Assembly: GCF_013090115.1 (NCBI RefSeq)
Contig: NZ_JABFNN010000031.1
Coordinates: 1-64,000, forward strand
DNA length: 64,000 bases
From: Flagellimonas amphidinii
GTDB taxonomy: Bacteria; Bacteroidota; Bacteroidia; Flavobacteriales; Flavobacteriaceae
Reading direction: 5' to 3'
Numbering within the stretch: position 1 is the stretch's first letter; every line of letters begins with the position of its first letter. Below are positions 45,682-53,268 of this stretch, piece by piece. The position numbers and the translations under genes are program-made. The notes under the pieces were generated by a model that made no database searches, was not told the origin of the DNA, and was given only the letters and a program-made list of their open reading frames with translations.

Positions 45682-46945
45682 TTTTGTTCAATCGTAATAC
45701 GATAGAAATTTTTGTTCCTTTTCTGGGTTCGCTTTCCAAGAGAATTTTACCCTTAAATCGGTTGATTACTCTTTTTGCGTAGCTTAAGCCCAAGCCATAT
45801 CCTTTTACATTATGGATGTCTTTATTGGGAACCCTGTAATATTTTTTAAAGATACGTTCATGATCTTTAGGGTCAATGCCATGACCGTTATCTTCCACCG
45901 AAATGATGAGATCATCATTTTGTTTAAATGCACTGAGAGTGATTTTTGGCTCTTCCGAATATTTGTTCGCATTATCCAAAAGATTATTTACTGCATTTCC
46001 CAAATGGAACGGTTCTGCTTTTAACCAATAAGGTCCTTCTTCCAAATTGTATTTAAAATCTATGTTTTGAATAGTGGAAAGTGTTTCAAATTCTTGACAC
46101 AGTTTTTTCAAAAAGGGATGAAAATCCAATAGTTCCAGAGAAATAACATTTTTCTTGTGCTCTAGATTGCCCAATTCCAATACCTTGTCAATGTGTGCCG
46201 ATAATCGATTGGTTTGTTGCCGAATCAATGAAACCACATTTTTTTGCTTGGGCGTGGCTTCTTCATCCAACAACTTAGTGGCCAAGCTTATGGAAAATAC
46301 CGGAGTTTTGAGCTCGTGAGTAAGGTTGTTGATGAATTCATTGGTCGTGGTAATTACATTTTGCTGCCAATAGTAAGTTTTCAGTGCCCAAATAATGGCT
46401 ATGATTATCCCCAAAATGAAAAGTAAACTGGGTAGAGTCAAACCATTTAGCTGACCTAAGAAATAAGTATTGAGATTTTTAAACTGTAGGTCCAATACCA
46501 ATCTTTGGTCAATAAGATCAGGCAAGTACCCATACAGTTCTATTGGATATGAAACTAAATTATCCTCATTTTCAAAATTGATTGGGGATTTTAGATAGTA
46601 CAAACTGTCTTTGGTGTGCAGTGTATAGGAAAATTTGGTTTCCAATCCATGGATCACCAATTTTTCTGCGATAAAGTCTTTTAAATAAAAACTTGAGGCA
46701 TCTTGAACACTGTCCAAGCTTAATGTAAAATACGTGTCATCTTTTTGGAGTGCTTTGCCCACCAAAAATGTTAGTTGGTTTTCTGTGCTTAGGTCGGTTT
46801 TAATGTCGGTGACCGTACCCTGTACTTTTTTGTTAAACTGTACTTTGGCAAGACTAAGACCTATTTGTAAATATCTATATTGTATAAATGCAAGCCCCAG
46901 AATGGAAACGACAAAAATTGTGATATAAATTATTTGTTTCTTCAA
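45665..46945 (-). CDS. Membrane sensor histidine kinase
   Basis: 426 aa from TTG 46945 (MKKQIIYITIFVVSILG). A longer TTG start at 46966 would lie inside the TATATTTG promoter box, so I reject it. Two helices (about 5-22 and 172-195) frame an extracytoplasmic sensor domain of about 150 residues. Then HisKA (NLTHELKTPVFS, phospho-His) and HATPase with NLLDNANKYS, DNGHGIDP and GYGLGLSYA. No HAMP domain is evident. It works with the overlapping OmpR-type regulator; the signal is unknown. Confidence 0.88.
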   Translation of the reverse strand: MKKQIIYITIFVVSILGLAFIQYRYLQIGLSLAKVQFNKKVQGTVTDIKTDLSTENQLTFLVGKALQKDDTYFTLSLDSVQDASSFYLKDFIAEKLVIHGLETKFSYTLHTKDSLYYLKSPINFENEDNLVSYPIELYGYLPDLIDQRLVLDLQFKNLNTYFLGQLNGLTLPSLLFILGIIIAIIWALKTYYWQQNVITTTNEFINNLTHELKTPVFSISLATKLLDEEATPKQKNVVSLIRQQTNRLSAHIDKVLELGNLEHKKNVISLELLDFHPFLKKLCQEFETLSTIQNIDFKYNLEEGPYWLKAEPFHLGNAVNNLLDNANKYSEEPKITLSAFKQNDDLIISVEDNGHGIDPKDHERIFKKYYRVPNKDIHNVKGYGLGLSYAKRVINRFKGKILLESEPRKGTKISIVLRLNKNGIQA

Positions 46946-46963
46946 GACACTTGCTAAGTAAAC

Positions 46964-46971
46964 CAAATATA
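46964..46971 (-). promoter_or_regulatory. -7 box (TATATTTG) of the two-component operon
   Basis: Exact TAnnTTTG on the minus strand, 18 nt before the chosen TTG start at 46945. No TTG at -33. Confidence 0.5.
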
Positions 46972-47047
46972 TCCATTCTTTAAGCTTCGTTAATTTTTGA
47001 TTAATAGAATTAATCGTTCTTTAAGTTTTTTTACCTATTCATTAGTT

Positions 47048-47076
47048 TTGGTAGGGCTGTGAACATCGTATTTTGG
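47048..47076 (+). promoter_or_regulatory. Possible promoter of the DoxX-like gene
   Basis: TTG at 47048-47050, 18-nt spacer, TATTTTGG at 47069-47076 (one base off consensus), 47 nt before the ATG. Confidence 0.4.
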
Positions 47077-47123
47077 TTTTTGAAAGAGATTCTTTTATCC
47101 TATAACAACCAAACCCACAAACA

Positions 47124-47609
47124 ATGAAGGCAAAGACCAAGAATAGCATTTTAGCAATATCAGTAGGATTAGTGTATCTGTGGTTTGGTATGCTCAAATT
47201 TTTCCCAAATTTGAGTCCGGCAGAAAGTCTTGCAAAAAATACCATTCACGAATTGACCTTTGGACTTATTGCAGATGATATTGCCATAATTCTTTTGGCC
47301 ATTTGGGAAGTTGGAATAGGGGTGTTGTTGATAGTTAACCTTTTCCGCAGAACTACCATACTGTTGGCTTTGTTGCATATGGTTTTCACCTTTACTCCAT
47401 TGGTCTTCTTTCCAGAAGAAACGTTTAACAGCGGTCTATTACAATTAACCTTGTTAGGGCAATACATCATGAAAAACTTAATAATTATTGCCGCTTTATT
47501 GATCCTATTGGAACCTCAAAAGAAAAAAATCCATAGTGCTTCCAAAGCATATGGAAACTCTTCAGAACCAGTAAAGTTTAGTTGGCAAAAACTTCTTCAA
47601 AGAAGTTGA
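47124..47609 (+). CDS. Small membrane protein, DoxX/YkgB (DUF417)-like
   Basis: 161 aa, four predicted helices. The first two segments (GLVYLWFGMLKFFPNLSPAE and IWEVGIGVLLIVNLFRR) resemble DoxX and YkgB-type four-helix membrane proteins, some of which take part in quinone-linked redox. The C-terminal 30 residues are basic and soluble. Specific role unknown. Its 3' end overlaps the convergent dienelactone hydrolase by 32 nt, the largest 3' overlap here. Confidence 0.6.
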   Translation: MKAKTKNSILAISVGLVYLWFGMLKFFPNLSPAESLAKNTIHELTFGLIADDIAIILLAIWEVGIGVLLIVNLFRRTTILLALLHMVFTFTPLVFFPEETFNSGLLQLTLLGQYIMKNLIIIAALLILLEPQKKKIHSASKAYGNSSEPVKFSWQKLLQRS

Positions 47610-48297
47610 CCATACGCCGCCATGACCTATCATTTGCTAAAGCATTGAACATCATCCCCTGATTAGGAGCTTTGGCCTTGGGGTTTGTAAATGCGTGCCC
47701 GGTATGCCCGTAAATATCCATCTCCCAAACGGCATTACGTTGCGTAAGCTCCTGTCCCAACAGATTAATGTCTTTGGGCAATGCCAAAGGGTCTTCCCAT
47801 CCATGTAACACCAAAACCTTTGCTTTGATATCTCCTTTGTGGTTAAGGCCTGGCGGGTCAAAAATACCGTGAAAGCTTACCACTCCGCCAATTTCTATAC
47901 CAGAACGGGCTAAATCCAACACACATTTACCTCCAAAACAAAAACCAATAGCTCCAATTTTATCAGTATTGGCTAGTTCGTGTTTTTTGATTTTATCCAG
48001 AGCAAGTAATAATCTGTTTAACAACTCTTGGCGGTCAGCAAGCATTTCGTTCATTAAAGCTTCTGCCTCTGAAGTATTGGAAGCTCTTCTTCCCTGACCG
48101 TAAACATCAATGGCGAAAGCTAAATAACCTAAATTTGCTAGAGCCACAGCCTTGTCTTCATCAAATTTCCCTTGCCCTCCATAACTATGGGAAATTAAAA
48201 CAACAGGTCGTTTGTCTTCGAAAGAGTCGTCAAACGCAACTATACCTTGATAGTTTTGTTGTGCATCGGAATAAATAAATTCTTCGGTCCTGATCAT
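47578..48297 (-). CDS. Dienelactone hydrolase family protein
   Basis: 239 aa alpha/beta hydrolase. The nucleophile is a Cys in GFCFGGKCVLDLA, with Asp in LHGWEDPL and His in GHTGHAFTNP, the Cys-Asp-His triad of dienelactone hydrolases. Family members hydrolyse lactones or esters; many are not in aromatic degradation pathways, and no such genes are near. It lies 21 nt after the cyclophilin lipoprotein and is probably co-transcribed. Confidence 0.85.
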   Translation of the reverse strand: MIRTEEFIYSDAQQNYQGIVAFDDSFEDKRPVVLISHSYGGQGKFDEDKAVALANLGYLAFAIDVYGQGRRASNTSEAEALMNEMLADRQELLNRLLLALDKIKKHELANTDKIGAIGFCFGGKCVLDLARSGIEIGGVVSFHGIFDPPGLNHKGDIKAKVLVLHGWEDPLALPKDINLLGQELTQRNAVWEMDIYGHTGHAFTNPKAKAPNQGMMFNALANDRSWRRMVNFFEEVFAN

Positions 48298-48318
48298 GGT
48301 GCTTTTGATTGGCTTTAG

Positions 48319-49044
48319 TTACAATACTTCAGCTTTTAAAATATATATATTTTGCCAAGGCCAATCCCCATCCCCAACAGCTACTTTATTGATGGCATCA
48401 ACTACATCCATGCCTTCAATGACTCTTCCGAATGGTGTGTAGGATCCATCCAAGTGATAAGAACCGGGTTTGGTCACCACAATGAAAAATTCGTAGGGAG
48501 AGGCTAATTTATGCGGGTTATCTCTTTCGCTGCTGGGCATTGAAATAGTACCTCTGTGATGTTTGTACCCTTTTTTTGCATCAGGGGGCAGCAAGTAGCG
48601 ACCGATTTCCTTACGTTTTCGTGCTGTTCTTTTGTCATCCGAATTTCCACCTTGAATGATAAAATCTTTTACAACCCGATGAAACTGGGTGCTATCAAAG
48701 TACTTTTGTCGAGCCAGATACATGAAGTTGGCCTTGTGATAAGGTACATTATCATATAGTTCTACAGTAAAACTACCCATGGATGTGGTTAATTTTACTT
48801 TGTTGGCTTTTAGGTCTTTTGCATAATTGAAGAAGAAATCAATAACATTTTCTTCATTTAACGCAAAGGCTTCTTCAACTTCTTTGGAATCTTCCTGTTG
48901 AATATCATTTTTTTGTTCAGGGATAGAATCTTTCTTTATCGAAGTTTCTTCATTTTTGGTAATGTCTTTTTTGGGATTTTCTCCACAGGAGGCCAGAAAA
49001 AATAGTAGTATACTTGCAATTACAGTCGATTGTCTCAACAACAT
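48319..49044 (-). CDS. Cyclophilin-type peptidyl-prolyl isomerase lipoprotein
   Basis: 241 aa. Lipobox LASC (Cys about 20) is followed by a long charged linker (about 21-75) and a cyclophilin domain: FHRVVKDFIIQGGN with the active-site Arg, RGTISMPSS in place of the usual GxLSMAN, and FFIVVTKPGSYHLDGSYTPFG. It should speed proline isomerisation in the periplasm or at the outer membrane. The ATG shares the palindrome CATG with the start of the divergent Nudix gene, so its promoter must lie inside that gene. Confidence 0.88.
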   Translation of the reverse strand: MLLRQSTVIASILLFFLASCGENPKKDITKNEETSIKKDSIPEQKNDIQQEDSKEVEEAFALNEENVIDFFFNYAKDLKANKVKLTTSMGSFTVELYDNVPYHKANFMYLARQKYFDSTQFHRVVKDFIIQGGNSDDKRTARKRKEIGRYLLPPDAKKGYKHHRGTISMPSSERDNPHKLASPYEFFIVVTKPGSYHLDGSYTPFGRVIEGMDVVDAINKVAVGDGDWPWQNIYILKAEVL

Positions 49045-49684
49045 GGATTTTAGTGAATTTTGTCAAATAGCTCTAAAAATAAAAAATCTACCACTTCCCG
49101 GTGCAGATTCCCATTATAAAATGTCTCCTGCCATGCGGGTTGAATGGCTTAAATCCAATGCAATTGAAAAAATGAACCCTAAGAGGGCAGGGGTAATGGC
49201 CCTTTTTTATCCTGATACATCCCGAAAAACTAAACTTTTATTAATTCTTAGAAAGGCCTATCAAGGAGTTCATTCCAATCAAATTGGATTTCCGGGGGGA
49301 AAGGTAGAGGAATATGACCGTGATCTTATGGATACGGCTCTTCGTGAGACTCATGAAGAGGTAGGTGTGCCGCCTTCCGAAGTGGAAGTAATCAAAACAT
49401 TGAGTGAGGTGTACATTCCCCCAAGTAACTTCATGGTACAGCCCTTTATAGGAATCTATTCAAATCCAAGGCCATTTGTCATTCAGGAAAGCGAGGTAGA
49501 AAGCTTAGTAGAGGTGTATTTAAGGGATTTTTTAGATGATTCCAATTATATTGAAGAAATCTTGAGTACTTCTTATGCTAAAAACATTAATGTACCAGCT
49601 TATAAACTAAATGGTTATACCGTTTGGGGCGCTACCGCCATGATGATGAGTGAAATCCAAGAGCTTTTAAAACAGGTGCTTTAG
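49043..49684 (+). CDS. CoA pyrophosphatase-like Nudix hydrolase
   Basis: 213 aa. The start MDFSEFCQIALKIKNLPLPGAD matches the family N-terminus. The Nudix box runs from GGKVEEYDRDLMDTALRE into THEEVGV (G-x5-E-x7-REUXEEXGU), preceded by the CoA-pyrophosphatase segment SNQIGFPGG. It probably splits CoA or its oxidised forms. Its start codon overlaps that of the divergent cyclophilin gene, leaving no intergenic DNA. It may be followed by the acyltransferase gene 36 nt downstream. Confidence 0.85.
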   Translation: MDFSEFCQIALKIKNLPLPGADSHYKMSPAMRVEWLKSNAIEKMNPKRAGVMALFYPDTSRKTKLLLILRKAYQGVHSNQIGFPGGKVEEYDRDLMDTALRETHEEVGVPPSEVEVIKTLSEVYIPPSNFMVQPFIGIYSNPRPFVIQESEVESLVEVYLRDFLDDSNYIEEILSTSYAKNINVPAYKLNGYTVWGATAMMMSEIQELLKQVL

Positions 49685-49695
49685 CGGCTATTTTG

Positions 49696-49703
49696 TAAAT
49701 TTG
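49696..49703 (+). promoter_or_regulatory. -7 box (TAAATTTG) of the acyltransferase gene
   Basis: Exact TAnnTTTG 17 nt before the ATG at 49721; no TTG at -33. Confidence 0.45.
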
Positions 49704-49720
49704 CCGCTCAACGGTACCTT

Positions 49721-50533
49721 ATGGGCTTGTTCAAGGAAAATCCTTTCGGTCATATCTTATTTCTAAAACGTTGGTTGATTCGTATAGCAGGAATGATAAC
49801 CCATCAACGCTATAAAGGGTTCAATACTTTAGAAATTGAAGGGTCTCAAATTATTAGAGACCTTCCTGATACGAATGTACTTTTTGTAAGTAACCACCAA
49901 ACCTATTTTGCGGATGTTGTGGCTATGTTCCACGTTTTTAATGCAAGTTTAAGCGGTAGGGAGGATAATATTAAGAACCTGACCTATCTCTGGAACCCCA
50001 AGCTCAATATCTATTACGTTGCTGCTAAAGAAACCATGAAAAAAAGTTTGCTGACCAAAGTTTTGGCCTATGCAGGTTCCATAAGTATTGAACGGACATG
50101 GCGGTCAGCAGGACAGGATGTGAACAGACAGGTAAAGATGAGCGATATCAGCAATATCGCCAAAGCTTTGAACGATGGTTGGGTAATCACTTTCCCGCAA
50201 GGGACAACCACTCCTTGGAAGCCTTTGCGTAAAGGTACGGCCCATATTATTAAAAGATATAAACCTGTTGTGGTTCCCGTGGTCATTGATGGATTTAGAC
50301 GTTCATTTGATAAGAAAGGACTTCGGGTAAAAAAGAAGGGAATACTACAATCCATGCAAATTAAGGCTCCTTTGGAGATTGATTACGATAACGAATCCAT
50401 AGATTCTATTATAGAGAAATTGGAATATGCCATTGAACAGCATCCTTCATTTTTGAAGGTGATTTCTCAGGAAGAATTGGCCGCTTACGAAAAGGAACAT
50501 CAAAAAAGACGCTACAGTTATAAAGGGGATTAA
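49721..50533 (+). CDS. PlsC-like lysophospholipid acyltransferase with altered motifs
   Basis: 270 aa. The acyltransferase fold is recognisable, but the motifs differ from PlsC: motif I is NHQTYFAD, with five rather than four residues between His and Asp, and motif III is FPQGTTTP instead of FPEGTRS, losing the usual Glu and Arg. The downstream VVVPVVI strand is normal. This form appears to be a coherent Bacteroidota subfamily rather than decay. It may acylate a lysophospholipid or an aminolipid. The 3' end overlaps the convergent gene by 4 nt. Confidence 0.78.
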   Translation: MGLFKENPFGHILFLKRWLIRIAGMITHQRYKGFNTLEIEGSQIIRDLPDTNVLFVSNHQTYFADVVAMFHVFNASLSGREDNIKNLTYLWNPKLNIYYVAAKETMKKSLLTKVLAYAGSISIERTWRSAGQDVNRQVKMSDISNIAKALNDGWVITFPQGTTTPWKPLRKGTAHIIKRYKPVVVPVVIDGFRRSFDKKGLRVKKKGILQSMQIKAPLEIDYDNESIDSIIEKLEYAIEQHPSFLKVISQEELAAYEKEHQKRRYSYKGD

Positions 50534-51177
50534 ACTTCTAATTTTTGCAATTCTCTGTAATTATTCCTCAATTTTCTGGTCAATAGACCGTAGAGCAGAA
50601 AATATACTCCTCCCAAGGCCAAGGTAAACAGGATGCCAAATATCGCAAAACTACCCATAACTATCAGTTTGATATTTTCCATAGGTACTGTATCCAACTT
50701 ATCAGTTAGGTTCAAGGTTTCAAGCACATTATCGCTAAAGTAGATACCTACTATCAACATTATGAATGTCAACATTACCATGGATAGGGAAAAGAAGACA
50801 TAGTACTTTACCGTTTTTCGAGTTCTAAGGATATTGGAAGTGAGTTGCTTTGCATTGTCCAATACAGAAATTTCCCGATACCTATTGTAGAATTGGTAAA
50901 TGAAGTAGAAAATCACTACGTATTGAAGGATGCTAACTACCAAAATTACATTGGTCAACCCTAAATTGGAATAGATATCCAAATTGTTCCGCATAGAGGG
51001 TACGAGATACAGCAAATGAGGGAGTATAAATTCAATTATACTGATATAAAATATCCACTTCACTATAGAAGACGATTTTTTCCAAATCATCTTATAAATT
51101 TCATCATAGGACAGTTTGGGAAGATGTGCTTCTTTCTTCTGCCAGTCTTTCTTTAGGAGTTCCAGTTCATCCACCAT
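50530..51177 (-). CDS. Four-helix membrane protein, candidate anti-sigma factor
   Basis: 215 aa. A short soluble N-terminus (MVDELELLKKDWQKKEAHLP) precedes four predicted helices. It starts 3 nt after the stop of the ECF sigma factor, the usual place for an anti-sigma factor. The N-terminal helix could bind sigma, but there is no zinc-binding HxxxCxxC motif. I know no named family with confidence. Confidence 0.6.
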   Translation of the reverse strand: MVDELELLKKDWQKKEAHLPKLSYDEIYKMIWKKSSSIVKWIFYISIIEFILPHLLYLVPSMRNNLDIYSNLGLTNVILVVSILQYVVIFYFIYQFYNRYREISVLDNAKQLTSNILRTRKTVKYYVFFSLSMVMLTFIMLIVGIYFSDNVLETLNLTDKLDTVPMENIKLIVMGSFAIFGILFTLALGGVYFLLYGLLTRKLRNNYRELQKLEV

Positions 51178-51180
51178 TTT

Positions 51181-51675
51181 CTACGGATTTAGTATGGTCC
51201 TTAATTTATTTTTTACACGGTTCATTTTTACCCTCGCATTGACTTCGGATATACCCAATGTTTCGGATATTTCTGAATAATCTTTATCCTCTAGGTAAAG
51301 AAATACCAAGGCTTTGTCAATATCACCAAGTTGTTTAACCGCATCGTACATCAATTTTAATTGTCTTTCCTGGGTATCATCATATTCGTCGGCTTTTATT
51401 TTAAAGATCAACGAATCATAGTCTTGCGTTTTTACCCTTTTTTTGGATTTTCGGTATAGTGTTATGGCCGTGTTCAGAGCTACTCGATACATCCAAGTAC
51501 TGAATTTTGAGTCTCCTCTGAATTTTGGATAGGCCTTCCACAATTGAATCGTAATTTCTTGGAACAAATCGTTATGGGAATCCCTGTCATTTGTATATAG
51601 ACTACACACTTTGTGAACAATATTTTGATTGTTCTCAAGCTCCGTAACAAAACGATGTTCCAGTTCTTTATTCAC
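51181..51675 (-). CDS. ECF-type RNA polymerase sigma factor
   Basis: 164 aa from a GTG start. Sigma region 2 spans LFQEITIQLWKAYPKF and FSTWMYRVALNTAI; region 4 contains the helix-turn-helix YSEISETLGISEVNARVKMN. It directs RNA polymerase to a stress or envelope regulon that cannot be named from sequence. Encoded with the downstream four-helix protein. A palindrome (51712-51727) lies 37-52 bp upstream of the start. Confidence 0.88.
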   Translation of the reverse strand: MNKELEHRFVTELENNQNIVHKVCSLYTNDRDSHNDLFQEITIQLWKAYPKFRGDSKFSTWMYRVALNTAITLYRKSKKRVKTQDYDSLIFKIKADEYDDTQERQLKLMYDAVKQLGDIDKALVFLYLEDKDYSEISETLGISEVNARVKMNRVKNKLRTILNP

Positions 51676-51711
51676 TAATTGGTTGGTAAGTTTACCTTAT
51701 ATGTACCGGAA

Positions 51712-51727
51712 GTAACAATTTTGTTAC
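51712..51727. promoter_or_regulatory. Palindrome upstream of the ECF sigma gene
   Basis: GTAACAATTTTGTTAC: 7-bp arms (GTAACAA / TTGTTAC) on a 2-nt spacer, 37-52 bp upstream of the sigma GTG start. A candidate operator for a dimeric repressor, or part of an autoregulated promoter. Confidence 0.45.
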
Positions 51728-51749
51728 ATACTTCTAAAAAATAAATAAT

Positions 51750-53177
51750 TTATTTTCTATAGTCCAGTGCTGGTGGTCTATCACCCAAAAGGGGAATATA
51801 TTTAAAGTCTTTCCCTCTTCTTTCTATTAATTCAGCTTTGGCTTTGGAAACTATTTCTGGTTTTTCAAATAGATGCATTGCAGTAAGTGCCAAGGTCTTG
51901 GCGGCTACCATCATTCCTTTGGTTCCGATAGACATTCCACCGGCAGCCACAGCCTGCCAGCTATGTGCTGGAGTTCCAGGCACCCATGTTGCAGTAGATA
52001 ACCCAGCTGTTGGCACTGTAAAACTAACGTCACCAACATCGGTTGAACCATAAGCTCTGGCTGTTTCTTTATATGGTTGTATATTTTGAATTTTGTTCAT
52101 ATCCAATGTTTCATAGCCCAAACTTTTAGATATTTTTTCAGCAAAAACTTTTTCATCCTGAGTATAGGATATGCCCCCGACTTCTTTCAAATTGTCGTAC
52201 ATAATTTTTTGTAGGGTAAGATTTGGCAGCAATTCATGGGTTCCTCCAATCATTTCATAATCCATGGTTGTGCCTGTTCCCAAAGCTGCACCTTCTGCTG
52301 CTTTAACCATTCTATCAAAAATATCAATAACAACATCTCTACTATTGTGACGGGCATAGTAATAAACTTCAGCAAAGTTGGGAACAACATTTGGTGCTTT
52401 ACCTCCATCAGTGATTACATAATGGATTCTAGCCTCTTGTGGAATGTGCTCACGCATCATGTTGATCATCATGTTCATAGCTTCAACACCATCCAAAGCG
52501 GAACGTCCACGTTCTGGTGCACCTGCTGCATGTGCAGAAGTGCCGTAAAATCTGAATTTGGCAGATTTGTTGGCCAGTGCTGCTCCAGCGTTTGCTGCAT
52601 TTTGAGCACCTGGGTGCCAATGTAACACGATATCAACATCGTTAAAAACACCCTCTCTGACCATATATACTTTTCCGGAACCACCTTCTTCTGCGGGGCA
52701 TCCATAAAAACGGATGGTTCCTTGAATTTTGTTGGATTTTAGCCAATCTTTAACAGAAATGGCAGCAGCAGTGGAGGCAGTTCCGAAAAGGTGATGTCCG
52801 CAGGCATGTCCTGCAGCTTTGTTGGCTGATTTTTTTTCGGGTACTGCTTGTTGAGAAAGACCTGGCAAGGCATCGTATTCTCCCAAAATAGCAATTACGG
52901 GATAGCCAGAGCCATATTCTGCTTCGAATGCAGTTGGGATTCCAGCAATTCCTGATTTAATGGAAAATCCAGCATCGGATAGTGTTTTTTGCAAAAGCGC
53001 AGAGCTTTTCTCCTCTAAATACCCCATTTCAGCAAGTTCCCAAATCTCATGGGCAATTGCACCGTATGTATCTGTTTTGGCATTTAATTCTTTTAAAACC
53101 ACATCTTTGTTTTCTTGTGCAAAAACAAAAGTTGCGGATAGTAAGGCAATAATACTTAATGGGAGAATTTTTTTCAT
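51750..53177 (-). CDS. Secreted M20 family amidohydrolase (AbgB-like)
   Basis: 475 aa with a signal peptide (ends TFVFAQ). Metal and catalytic motifs of the M20D amidohydrolases: ILGEYDALPGLSQQ, GHACGHHLFGTAS with the metal Cys/His, PAEEGGSGK with the catalytic Glu pair, and LHWHPGA. The lid domain (FYGTSAHAAGAPERGRSALD) is intact. It resembles the B subunit of p-aminobenzoyl-glutamate hydrolase; a periplasmic aminoacylase is equally possible. A TATCTTTA box lies at 53204-53211, 26 nt upstream. Confidence 0.82.
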   Translation of the reverse strand: MKKILPLSIIALLSATFVFAQENKDVVLKELNAKTDTYGAIAHEIWELAEMGYLEEKSSALLQKTLSDAGFSIKSGIAGIPTAFEAEYGSGYPVIAILGEYDALPGLSQQAVPEKKSANKAAGHACGHHLFGTASTAAAISVKDWLKSNKIQGTIRFYGCPAEEGGSGKVYMVREGVFNDVDIVLHWHPGAQNAANAGAALANKSAKFRFYGTSAHAAGAPERGRSALDGVEAMNMMINMMREHIPQEARIHYVITDGGKAPNVVPNFAEVYYYARHNSRDVVIDIFDRMVKAAEGAALGTGTTMDYEMIGGTHELLPNLTLQKIMYDNLKEVGGISYTQDEKVFAEKISKSLGYETLDMNKIQNIQPYKETARAYGSTDVGDVSFTVPTAGLSTATWVPGTPAHSWQAVAAGGMSIGTKGMMVAAKTLALTAMHLFEKPEIVSKAKAELIERRGKDFKYIPLLGDRPPALDYRK

Positions 53178-53203
53178 GTTGGAGGTTTTTTTGAATTAGC
53201 ACT

Positions 53204-53211
53204 TAAAGATA
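53204..53211 (-). promoter_or_regulatory. Possible -7 box (TATCTTTA) of the M20 amidohydrolase
   Basis: TAnnTTTA followed by A on the minus strand, 26 nt before the ATG at 53177; no TTG at -33. Confidence 0.35.
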
Positions 53212-53230
53212 CTAAAAAACATAGGTCAGG

Positions 53231-53263
53231 TTGATTTTCCCTACTGGGGATTCCGTAAATTTG
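53231..53263 (+). promoter_or_regulatory. Promoter of the NADH dehydrogenase gene
   Basis: TTG at 53231-53233, 22-nt spacer, TAAATTTG at 53256-53263. Only CCCCC separates it from the ATG at 53269. Confidence 0.6.
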
Positions 53264-53268
53264 CCCCC

